5,769 bases of DNA from Comamonadaceae bacterium (lineage in GTDB: Bacteria > Pseudomonadota > Gammaproteobacteria > Burkholderiales > Burkholderiaceae_C). The stretch is taken from the NCBI GenBank assembly GCA_947458345.1, contig CANHBU010000142.1, positions 1 to 5,769 on the forward strand, written 5' to 3'. The notes beneath the pieces are model-generated. The model searched no databases. It was not told where the DNA came from and saw nothing but the letters and a program-made list of their open reading frames with translations. This document shows, piece after piece, positions 1 to 5,769 of the stretch; the first letter of the stretch is position 1, and each line of letters starts with the position of its first letter. A program made the translations under genes and the position numbers.

Positions 1-1743
1 CCGGCCGCCACAGACGGACCGGGTGGCCCGGGTGGCCCGGTCGGCACTGCAGCGGGCGCAGGATCCGGCGCAGCGGCCCGACCGCCGGCGCTTGGACAGT
101 CGGCAGCCGGCTTGAGCCGAACCGCCCTGTGCGTGGAGGTGCGCGATCCGCGGCGCGCCAACGGAGCGTGCGCCAGCCAGACGCCAGGCGGGCCAGCAGC
201 CCCCGTGGGCGCTCTGTATGTGTTCATGCCGCCGCTGGCCCGTCTGGAGGACTATCTGGCGCTGCTGTCGGCCGTCGAGGCCACAGCCAGCAGCTTGGGC
301 CTCAAGATCGTTTTAGAAGGCTATGCCCCCCCGCGCGACGAGCGGCTCAAGGTCTTGCAGGTCACACCCGATCCGGGCGTCATCGAGGTCAACATTCACC
401 CGGCGCACAACTGGAGCGAGTTGGTCGAGCGCACCGAGTTCGTCTACGAAGCGGCGCACCACAGCCGACTGAGCGCCGAAAAGTTCATGACCGACGGCCG
501 CCACACCGGCACCGGCGGCGGCAATCACTTTGTCATGGGCGCGGCGCGAGCGGCCGACAGCCCCTTCCTGCGCAAGCCCCAATTGCTCGGCAGCCTGATT
601 GCGTATTGGCACAACCATCCAAGTCTGAGCTATTTGTTCTCGGGTCTGTTCATCGGCCCGACCAGCCAGGCCCCGCGAGTTGACGAGGCGCGCAACGACC
701 AGCTCTACGAGCTCGAGATCGCGCTCGAACAGTTGCAGGCGCAAACCGGCGGCCAGCGGGCGGGCTTGGCTGCGCAACCCGCAGACGCATCGCAAGGCGC
801 GAGCATGCCGCCCTGGCTGGTCGATCGCACCCTGCGCAACATCCTGGTCGATGTCACCGGCAACACCCACCGCAGCGAGTTTTGTATCGACAAGCTCTAC
901 TCACCCGACTCGGCCACCGGCCGGCTCGGCCTGCTGGAGCTGCGCGCCTTCGAGATGCCCCCGCACGCGCGCATGAGCATCGTGCAGCAACTGCTGCTGC
1001 GCGCGCTGGTCTCGCGCTTTTGGCAGCGGCCGGGCCACGCCAAGCTCACGCGCTGGGGCACCGCTTTGCACGACCGTTTTTTGCTGCCGACCTTTGTGCG
1101 GCTGGACTTTGAAGACGTGCTGCACGACCTCCAGGCCTTTGGCTACCGGCTGCCCATGGAGTGGTTCGAGCCGCACTTTGAGTTTCGCTTTCCACTGATC
1201 GGGCAGATCGAGCATCGGGGCATCACCTTGAGCCTGCGCAGCGCGCTCGAGCCCTGGCATGTGATGGGCGAGGAAGGCTCGGCCGGCGGCACCGTGCGCT
1301 ACGTCGACTCGTCGCTCGAGCGCATCGAAGTCAGCGTGCAAGGCTTTAACCGGGAGCGCTACGCGGTGCTCGTGAACGGCCAGCGCCTGCCTTTGCACGC
1401 CACCGGCACGGCCGGTCAATTTGTGGCTGGCGTGCGCTTCAAGGCCTGGAATCCGGCCTCGGCCCTGCACCCGTCGATCGGCGTGCATGCCCCCTTGACC
1501 TTCGACATCGTCGACAGCTGGAACGGCCGCAGCATAGGCGCCTGCCAATACCATGTGGCCCACCCGGGTGGGCGCAACTACGACACCTTGCCGGTCAATG
1601 GCTTTGAGGCCGAGAGCCGGCGCCTGATGCGGTTTTTCCAGATGGGTCACAGCCCCGGTCCGCTGCAGGTGCCGCCACTTGTCGCCAGCCCAGAGTTCCC
1701 CTTCACGCTCGATTTGCGGCACGCCGGCACGCCCAAGCCCTGA
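1..1743 (+). CDS. Transglutaminase-like protein with DUF2126 C-terminal region (5' end missing)
   Basis: The frame is open from base 1 to the TGA at 1741-1743 (580 codons), so the gene starts upstream. Full-length relatives are about 1100 residues, with an N-terminal transglutaminase-like domain, a variable linker and a large DUF2126 region; only linker and DUF2126 are seen here. The first ~37 codons are Gly/Pro/Ala-rich linker. Then come RTALCVE (115-135), VFMPP (220-234), [15 protein letters not shown] (364-408), [12 protein letters not shown] (493-528), [20 protein letters not shown] near 616-675, [27 protein letters not shown] and a C-terminal [18 protein letters not shown] block, all typical of the family. 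The TTG at 112 is not a credible start because it lies inside this continuous frame. The biochemical role is unknown; the family recurs beside ATP-grasp/alpha-E genes and is inferred to act on amide bonds with them. Two low-complexity insertions interrupt conserved blocks (151-210 and 736-807). Family assignment is very secure. Confidence 0.95.
   Translation, partial: PAATDGPGGPGGPVGTAAGAGSGAAARPPALGQSAAGLSRTALCVEVRDPRRANGACASQTPGGPAAPVGALYVFMPPLARLEDYLALLSAVEATASSLGLKIVLEGYAPPRDERLKVLQVTPDPGVIEVNIHPAHNWSELVERTEFVYEAAHHSRLSAEKFMTDGRHTGTGGGNHFVMGAARAADSPFLRKPQLLGSLIAYWHNHPSLSYLFSGLFIGPTSQAPRVDEARNDQLYELEIALEQLQAQTGGQRAGLAAQPADASQGASMPPWLVDRTLRNILVDVTGNTHRSEFCIDKLYSPDSATGRLGLLELRAFEMPPHARMSIVQQLLLRALVSRFWQRPGHAKLTRWGTALHDRFLLPTFVRLDFEDVLHDLQAFGYRLPMEWFEPHFEFRFPLIGQIEHRGITLSLRSALEPWHVMGEEGSAGGTVRYVDSSLERIEVSVQGFNRERYAVLVNGQRLPLHATGTAGQFVAGVRFKAWNPASALHPSIGVHAPLTFDIVDSWNGRSIGACQYHVAHPGGRNYDTLPVNGFEAESRRLMRFFQMGHSPGPLQVPPLVASPEFPFTLDLRHAGTPKP
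21..38 (+). repeat. Two tandem copies of a 9-base unit in linker coding sequence
   Basis: GGGTGGCCC occurs at 21-29 and again at 30-38. In frame it encodes part of a Gly-Gly-Pro repeat within the low-complexity linker before the DUF2126 region. It looks like a small slippage duplication in a tolerant linker, with no sign of a regulatory role. Confidence 0.6.
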
Positions 1744-1793
1744 TGGACGCAGCGGCCTAGCCGCGGCCTGCAAGAAGGGCATACTGTCTTACC
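1744..1793 (+). other. 50-base intergenic gap with small hairpin, probably within an operon
   Basis: This gap separates the DUF2126 gene from the ATP-grasp gene. It holds a 5-bp inverted repeat, GCGGC (1752-1756) and GCCGC (1760-1764), with a 3-base loop and no following T-run, so it does not look like an intrinsic terminator. GCGGCCT also occurs twice as a direct repeat (1752-1758 and 1763-1769). The purine-rich AGAAGG at 1773-1778 is the only Shine-Dalgarno-like sequence, about 15 bases before the GTG at 1794, which is longer than usual. No convincing promoter was found, so the two genes are probably co-transcribed. Confidence 0.5.
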
Positions 1794-4355
1794 GTGGATC
1801 AGAGCAACCCCCTCCCCCAGACCCGCGCGGCCGCGCTGGCCGCCAGCGCTTGGGCCTTGCCCGGGCACTATGACGAGCTGCGCGGTCGCTGCGCACCGAC
1901 CAATGCGCCCGCCTTGGGCCCCTGGCGCGACTTTTTGCAGGCGCTGGAGCCGGCCGGTCCGGCCGAGCTCAATCAGCGCCAGCAATCTCTCGAGCGGCTG
2001 ATCCGCGACAACGGCGTGACCTACAACGTCTACGCCGATGCCGACGGCCCGCAGCGTCCCTGGGCGCTGGACCTGCTGCCCATGCTGATCGGCCCCGAGG
2101 ACTGGGCGGCGATCGAGGCGGGCGTGCGCCAGCGGGTGCAACTGCTCGAGGCCCTCATGGCCGATGTGTACGGATCGCAGCAGCTCATTGCCAAAGCTCT
2201 GCTGCCGCAAGAGCTGGTGCATGGCCATCCCGGCTACCTGCGCGCCTTGCAGGGGATCACGCCGGTCGGCCAGACGCACCTGCGCATTGCCGCCTTCGAT
2301 CTGGCGCGCAGCCCGCAAGGCCAATGGTGGGTGGTCTCGCAGCGCACGCAAGCCCCCTCGGGGCTGGGCTATTTGCTGGAAAACCGCAACTGCATCTCGC
2401 TGCAGTTTCCGCAGGCCTTCGAGGCGCTGCGGGTGCGCAGTCTGGCCGCGTCCTACAAAGCCCTGATCGACGCCATGGCCAGCGCCTGCCCCGAACTCGA
2501 CGGCGGGCCCAAACGCATCGTGCTGCTCACGCCGGGGCCCTACAACGAGACCTACTTTGAGCATGCCTACCTGGCCCGCCACCTGGGCCTGAGTCTGGTC
2601 GAGGGCAGCGATCTGACGGTGCGCAACGAGCGCCTGTTTCTCAAGACCATCGCGGGGCTCGAGCCGGTGCACGGCGTACTCAAGCGGCTCGATGACGAGT
2701 TTTTAGATCCGCTGGAATTGCGCGCCGACTCCACCCTGGGCGTGCCCGGTCTGCTGCAGGTGGTGCGCGCAGGCCATGTGCTGATGGCCAATGCACCGGG
2801 CTCGGCTTTTTTGGAGTCGCCGGCCTTGCTGGGATTTCTGCCGGCGCTTAGCGAGCACCTGCTGGGCCAGCCGCTGCAATTGCCCTCGCTGGCCACCTGG
2901 TGGTGCGGCGAGCAGGCGGCCTTGCAGGATGTGCGCGCCAAACTGCGCGAGCATGTGCTCAAGCCAACCTACCCCAGTGGCCACGGGCTGTCGGTCATCG
3001 CCCGCGACCTGGGTGTGGCCGAACTGGCCGATTTGAGCGCGCGCATCGCCGAGCGCGGCCAGGACCATACGGTACAGGCCTATCTGCCGCTGTCGCAAAC
3101 GCCCACCTGGCGCGCGGGCAAGATGATGCTGCGCTCGGGTCTGATCCGGGTCTTTGCGCTGGCCGACGGGCCGCGGTCCTGGCGGATCCTGCCCGGCGCC
3201 CTGGGCCGGCTGGCCCATCGCGACGAGGCCATCGCGTCGATGCAGCAAGGCGGCAGCAGCGCCGACGTTTGGGTGCTCGGCCGCGCGAGCCAGCGCGGCG
3301 CCAAAGAAGCCCTGGCAGCGGTTGCATCCACCGTCCCCCCCCAGCGACCAGCGCAGCTCGGTGGCACCCGCGCGATCAGCAGCCGAGCCGGCGAAAACCT
3401 TTACTGGCTGGGTCGCTACACCGAGCGGGCCGAAAACACGGTGCGCCTGGCCGAGCTGACGCTCAAAAGCCTGCACGGCGAAGACCGCGAATGCCCGCGC
3501 TTGCTCGACTGGCTCGGCCGCAGCGCGCAAGACAGCGCCTTGGTGCTCCCCGATGCGCCCACGGCGCTGCAATCGAGCCGGGTATTCGCGCGCGCGCTCA
3601 TCGCGGGCCTGGCCGACAGCCCCCGTGTGACCAGCGTGGCCTACAACCTGCTGGCGCTGAAAAATGCGGCAGCGCAGGTGCGAGAGCGCCTGTCGCAAGC
3701 ACAGTGGCAGACCATCGTGCAGGCCGAGCAGGACTTTCGCCTGCGTTGCCAGACGGCCTGCGAAAGCGGCCAGGAACTGTCCCAGGCGCTGGGCGCCTTG
3801 CGCTGGGCCAGCCATTGGCTCGAAGCGATCACCGGTGCCCAAACCGATCGGATGATGCGCGACGACGGCTGGCGGCTGCTGAGCATCGGGCGGCATGTTG
3901 AGAGGCTGGGCACCCTGGCTGCGGCCATGGCCCGCGCTGTGTCGACGCAGGCGCTGCACACCGAAGGCGGGCTGCGTGCCGTGCTGTCCCTGTTTGACAG
4001 CACCATCACCTACCAGGCGCGCTTTCAGCAAAGGCGCGACCTGGGCGCCGTGCTCGAGCTGCTGGTGCAAGACGGGGACAACCCAAGGTCGCTGGCGTGG
4101 GTCACTCAGACCTTGCGCTGGCGCCTGCAGCGACTGCAGGGCGCTCATGCACCCGAGCCGCTGTCGGCGCTCCTGCCCGATCCGGCGCAGTGGTCCCTGG
4201 GCACTTTGAGCCGCATCGGGCCTGGCCAAACGCACGACGAGGCTGCGTTGCAGGCGCAGTGCTCGGCGCTGGCGCAGGCGGCCTGGCTGCTGTCCGATCA
4301 GATCGGGCGGCGCTGTTTTAGCCACGCGGTCGATGGCCGCAGCGTGGGCGCCTGA
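1794..4355 (+). CDS. Circularly permuted type 2 ATP-grasp protein fused to an alpha-E (DUF403) domain
   Basis: An 853-residue, two-domain protein. Residues about 70-495 are the circularly permuted ATP-grasp domain (older names DUF404/DUF407, sometimes annotated glutathionylspermidine synthase-like). Recognisable blocks are NGVTYNVYAD (73-82), LLTPGPYNETYFEHAYLAR (244-262), VEGSDL (269-274), GVLKRLDDEFLDP (294-306), GLLQVVRAGHVLMANAPGS (319-337) and TWWCGE (368-373). A linker of about 500-525 leads to the alpha-E domain (about 527-845), which opens with SRAGENLYWLGRYTERAEN (530-548) and has a related helical block at 691-705 (DGWRLLSIGRHVERL). ATP-grasp enzymes activate a carboxylate as acyl phosphate and join it to an amine or thiol; this family is predicted to be a peptide amidoligase, with unknown substrate. 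The alpha-E domain is helical and of unknown function. GTG is the only ATG/GTG/TTG start in frame after the TAG at 1758. No signal peptide, so cytoplasmic. In many bacteria the two domains are separate genes; this fusion also occurs in other proteobacteria. Confidence 0.95.
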   Translation: MDQSNPLPQTRAAALAASAWALPGHYDELRGRCAPTNAPALGPWRDFLQALEPAGPAELNQRQQSLERLIRDNGVTYNVYADADGPQRPWALDLLPMLIGPEDWAAIEAGVRQRVQLLEALMADVYGSQQLIAKALLPQELVHGHPGYLRALQGITPVGQTHLRIAAFDLARSPQGQWWVVSQRTQAPSGLGYLLENRNCISLQFPQAFEALRVRSLAASYKALIDAMASACPELDGGPKRIVLLTPGPYNETYFEHAYLARHLGLSLVEGSDLTVRNERLFLKTIAGLEPVHGVLKRLDDEFLDPLELRADSTLGVPGLLQVVRAGHVLMANAPGSAFLESPALLGFLPALSEHLLGQPLQLPSLATWWCGEQAALQDVRAKLREHVLKPTYPSGHGLSVIARDLGVAELADLSARIAERGQDHTVQAYLPLSQTPTWRAGKMMLRSGLIRVFALADGPRSWRILPGALGRLAHRDEAIASMQQGGSSADVWVLGRASQRGAKEALAAVASTVPPQRPAQLGGTRAISSRAGENLYWLGRYTERAENTVRLAELTLKSLHGEDRECPRLLDWLGRSAQDSALVLPDAPTALQSSRVFARALIAGLADSPRVTSVAYNLLALKNAAAQVRERLSQAQWQTIVQAEQDFRLRCQTACESGQELSQALGALRWASHWLEAITGAQTDRMMRDDGWRLLSIGRHVERLGTLAAAMARAVSTQALHTEGGLRAVLSLFDSTITYQARFQQRRDLGAVLELLVQDGDNPRSLAWVTQTLRWRLQRLQGAHAPEPLSALLPDPAQWSLGTLSRIGPGQTHDEAALQAQCSALAQAAWLLSDQIGRRCFSHAVDGRSVGA

Positions 4356-4364
4356 GCGATCGCC

Positions 4365-5309
4365 ATGCTGCTGCATATCCTGCACGAAACGCACTACGAC
4401 TACAGCCCGGCTGTTGAGGAGGCGCAGCATTTGGCGCATTTGCGCCCCCTCGACGCCCCGAGCCAAAAGCTGCTGCGCCACGCGCTGCACATCAGCCCAA
4501 GCCCTGCCCATCGCCGCACCCTGTGCGACATGTACGGCAACAGCCGCACCTACTTTTCCCTGCACAGCAACCACGCCCACTTGCGTGTGCAGGCCGACAG
4601 CATAGTTCAGACCCAGGCCAGCGCGCCGCTGCGCCCCTTGGCCAGTGCGCCCTGGGAGCAGGTCCGCGATCAACTGCGTTACCGGGCCGCGGCGCCCCCG
4701 CAGTCGGCCTCGCAGTTCGTCTTTGACTCACCCGGGCTGACCCATCACAGCGAGTTTGCCCAGTTCGCTGCGCCCAGCTTCGGGCCAGGCCGCCCGATTG
4801 CCGACGCAGCCTGGGACCTGATGCTGCGCATCGCCCGTCACATGCGCTACGAAAGCCTGAGCACCGATGTGGCCACGCCGGCGCTGCAGGCCCTGCGCCA
4901 AGGCAAGGGCGTGTGCCAGGACTTCGCCCACATCCTGATCGCCTGTTGCCGCAGCCTGGGCCTGGCCGCGCGCTATGTCAGCGGTTACCTGCTGACCACG
5001 CCGCCGCCGGGCCAAAGCCGGCTGATCGGAGGCGACGCCTCGCACGCCTGGGCATCGGTCTACTGCCCGCTGGCAGGATCGGCAGGGGGGCAGCCGGGGG
5101 TGTGGCTAGACCTCGACCCGACCAATGCCCGTCAACCAGGGCCTGACTACGTGACGCTGGCGCGCGGACGCGATTTTCTCGATGTCTCGCCCCTGCGCGG
5201 CGTGATCCATGGCGGCGCCCGCCACCAACTGAGCGTGGCGGTGACCGTGCGCGAGATCGAGCCACAAGAAGCCGGCCTTGACAAGGAGCGCCTGCGGACC
5301 TTGACCTAA
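4365..5309 (+). CDS. Transglutaminase-like cysteine-fold protein (bacterial N-terminal domain plus core)
   Basis: A 314-residue protein with a bacterial transglutaminase-like N-terminal domain (about 1-85, beginning LLHILHETHYDYSPAV) and a transglutaminase-like core (about 140-255). The expected catalytic triad is present: Cys184 in GKGVCQDFAHI, His227 in GGDASHAWASVY and Asp251 in WLDLDPTN. In this superfamily the Cys and His carry out hydrolysis or transfer at amide bonds; proteins of this subfamily are usually thought to be peptidases or amidases rather than protein cross-linkers. No signal peptide or membrane segment is visible, so it should act in the cytoplasm. It starts 9 bases after the ATP-grasp/alpha-E stop codon, with no clear Shine-Dalgarno sequence, which suggests operon membership and translational coupling. 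Its likely job is to remove or transfer what the ATP-grasp protein attaches, but this is inference from gene neighbourhood. Odd point: a Gly/Ala-rich loop (residues 236-246) lies between catalytic His and Asp. Confidence 0.95.
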   Translation: MLLHILHETHYDYSPAVEEAQHLAHLRPLDAPSQKLLRHALHISPSPAHRRTLCDMYGNSRTYFSLHSNHAHLRVQADSIVQTQASAPLRPLASAPWEQVRDQLRYRAAAPPQSASQFVFDSPGLTHHSEFAQFAAPSFGPGRPIADAAWDLMLRIARHMRYESLSTDVATPALQALRQGKGVCQDFAHILIACCRSLGLAARYVSGYLLTTPPPGQSRLIGGDASHAWASVYCPLAGSAGGQPGVWLDLDPTNARQPGPDYVTLARGRDFLDVSPLRGVIHGGARHQLSVAVTVREIEPQEAGLDKERLRTLT

Positions 5310-5367
5310 AAAGCTCTTGCGATTCATGGTCAGTCCTAGGTCGGGTCATTGTCAATTTGTAGTAAAA

Positions 5368-5393
5368 ACACGCACCCGCAATCTATTGCGTGT
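5368..5393. promoter_or_regulatory. Overlapping inverted repeats, candidate operator
   Basis: Two perfect dyads share bases. The outer one pairs ACACGCA (5368-5374) with TGCGTGT (5387-5393) across 12 bases. The inner one pairs CGCAAT (5377-5382) with ATTGCG (5385-5390) across 2 bases. As DNA, the short inner palindrome has the size and symmetry of an operator for a dimeric repressor (GntR or TetR type would be usual, but no regulator gene is in the window). As RNA, the two pairings exclude each other because both use 5387-5390. The function is inferred from symmetry and position only. Confidence 0.4.
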
Positions 5394-5413
5394 CGCACCG
5401 CAGGGTCGGTGCG
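5394..5413 (+). promoter_or_regulatory. GC-rich stem-loop in the leader of the TRAP gene
   Basis: CGCACCG (5394-5400) and CGGTGCG (5407-5413) form a perfect 7-bp stem with a 6-base loop (5401-5406). No T-run follows, so it is not a standard intrinsic terminator. It starts directly after the overlapping dyads and ends 26 bases before the Shine-Dalgarno sequence. It could stabilise the 5' end of the mRNA, be part of an attenuation structure, or be a second protein-binding site. Confidence 0.4.
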
Positions 5414-5439
5414 CCCAAAAGCCGAAAAGTCATCCCATC

Positions 5440-5446
5440 AAGGAGA
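5440..5446 (+). promoter_or_regulatory. Ribosome binding site of the TRAP binding-protein gene
   Basis: AAGGAGA is a strong match to the Shine-Dalgarno consensus and sits 6 bases before the ATG at 5453. It fixes that start and stands out because none of the upstream genes in this window has an equally good site. Confidence 0.85.
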
Positions 5447-5452
5447 TCTCTT

Positions 5453-5769
5453 ATGAGTCGTCGTGAGTTTTTGACCAAAGGCGGCGCTGCCGCCGTTGCC
5501 GCCGGCGCGGCCAGCCTGTCGGCGCCCGCCATTGCCCAGTCGGACGTGATCCGCTGGCGCTGTGCCTCGAGCTTTCCCAAAAGCGTTGAAATACTTTTTG
5601 GCACGGCTGAACTGATCGCCCGGCGGGTCGGCCAGATCACCGGCGGCAAGTTTCAGATCAGCGTGCACGCAGCTGGCGAAATCGTGCCCCCGCTGCAGGT
5701 GCTCGACGCGGTGGAAAAAGGTACGATCGAGTGCAACCAGACCGCGCCCTACTACTACATTGGCAAGGA
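5453..5769 (+). CDS. TRAP transporter solute-binding protein, DctP family, Tat-exported (3' end missing)
   Basis: The frame runs from ATG 5453 to the window end without a stop (105 complete codons); full-length family members are about 330-370 residues. The N-terminus MSRREFLTKGG carries a twin-arginine motif (S2-R3-R4-x-F6-L7), followed by an Ala-rich hydrophobic stretch (about 10-26) and a likely cleavage site after AIA (Ala28). The mature part begins with VIRWRCASSFPKS (32-44), then TGGKFQISVHAAGEIVPPLQ and a TAPYYYIGK block (98-105). These match the DctP/TakP-like group, periplasmic proteins that bind 2-oxo acids or other carboxylates and hand them to DctQ/DctM membrane subunits using an ion gradient. 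The substrate cannot be fixed from the N-terminal third. The membrane subunits would be expected downstream. The good Shine-Dalgarno site and structured leader suggest a unit separate from the ATP-grasp operon. Confidence 0.9.
   Translation, partial: MSRREFLTKGGAAAVAAGAASLSAPAIAQSDVIRWRCASSFPKSVEILFGTAELIARRVGQITGGKFQISVHAAGEIVPPLQVLDAVEKGTIECNQTAPYYYIGK

Larger units (their letters stand above)
5310..5452 (+). other. Intergenic control region and leader before the TRAP gene
   Basis: This 143-base stretch has no gene and is visibly richer in A+T than its surroundings between 5345 and 5390. It holds five GTC triplets (5329-5353), a 9-base palindrome ATTGTCAAT (5348-5356), two overlapping inverted repeats (5368-5393), a GC-rich stem-loop (5394-5413) and a Shine-Dalgarno sequence (5440-5446). 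Possible sigma-70 elements are poor: TTGTCA (5349-5354) is a good -35 match but has no -10 at normal spacing, and TTGTAG (5357-5362) with TCTATT (5382-5387) needs a 19-base spacer. A promoter for the TRAP gene is therefore likely somewhere here but cannot be placed. Confidence 0.55.

Noticed and set aside
112..114. TTG as the start codon of the DUF2126 protein
   Set aside because: The same frame is open without a stop back to base 1, and full-length relatives have several hundred more residues upstream, so the gene starts outside the window.
901..1782. A 293-codon open frame on the minus strand
   Set aside because: It is antisense to the conserved DUF2126 region, with no family resemblance; a GC shadow.
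1647..2672. A 341-codon open frame on the minus strand
   Set aside because: It is antisense to the end of the DUF2126 gene and the start of the ATP-grasp gene, has biased low-complexity composition and no recognisable domain.
2900..3901. A 333-codon open frame on the + strand in another phase
   Set aside because: It lies wholly inside the ATP-grasp/alpha-E gene, with Arg/Ala/Gly-rich sequence lacking motifs. It matters only as the frame entered if the C8 tract gains one base.
2703..4673. A 656-codon open frame on the minus strand opposite the ATP-grasp/alpha-E and transglutaminase genes
   Set aside because: Its translation is rich in Gln, Arg, Gly and Ala and resembles no known family, and it lies opposite strongly conserved genes. 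It is a codon-bias shadow of GC-rich coding DNA.
5303..5342. GACCTA (5303-5308) and TAGGTC (5337-5342) as a terminator for the operon
   Set aside because: The stem is only 6 bp with a 28-base loop, and no T-run follows, so it does not qualify as an intrinsic terminator. Where the operon ends is not visible.
5349..5387. A sigma-70 promoter for the TRAP gene
   Set aside because: The good -35 match TTGTCA lacks a -10 at 16-18 bases, and the alternative pair TTGTAG/TCTATT is weak with a 19-base spacer. Not strong enough to list as a promoter.
5383..5649. An 88-codon open frame on the minus strand over the TRAP gene start
   Set aside because: It overlaps the Tat signal and conserved TRAP coding sequence and the leader, and has no family resemblance.

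Overview
The window is high in G+C (about two-thirds by eye), with strong third-position GC bias and long shadow reading frames in other phases. The protein families, the GC content and the Tat-exported TRAP binding protein point to a proteobacterium, most likely a betaproteobacterium of the Burkholderiales/Comamonadaceae type. That placement is inference from protein style and was not tested by a search.

All recognisable genes are on the + strand. Bases 1-1743 are the 3' part of a gene for a large transglutaminase-like protein with a DUF2126 C-terminal region; its beginning lies upstream of the window. After a 50-base gap comes 1794-4355, a fusion of a circularly permuted type 2 ATP-grasp domain and an alpha-E (DUF403) domain. 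Nine bases later, 4365-5309 encodes a stand-alone transglutaminase-like cysteine-fold protein with an intact Cys-His-Asp triad. These three genes form one probable operon. The combination is a known but biochemically unsolved module: comparative genomics predicts that the ATP-grasp protein forms amide bonds (peptide tag or small peptide synthesis), while the transglutaminase-like proteins cleave or transfer amides. The substrate is unknown.

Bases 5310-5452 are a 143-base intergenic region, poorer in GC than the genes, with overlapping inverted repeats and a 7-bp GC-rich stem-loop just upstream of a good Shine-Dalgarno sequence. It probably holds the control region of the next gene. From 5453 to the window end is the 5' part of a TRAP-transporter (DctP family) solute-binding protein with a twin-arginine signal peptide, resembling the binding proteins for 2-oxo acids or other carboxylates. 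It looks like the start of a separate transcription unit.

No tRNA, rRNA, CRISPR array, insertion sequence or phage gene was seen. The most notable points are the predicted peptide-modification operon itself, low-complexity insertions in otherwise very conserved proteins, a C8 tract exactly at the ATP-grasp/alpha-E boundary, and the structured leader before the TRAP gene.
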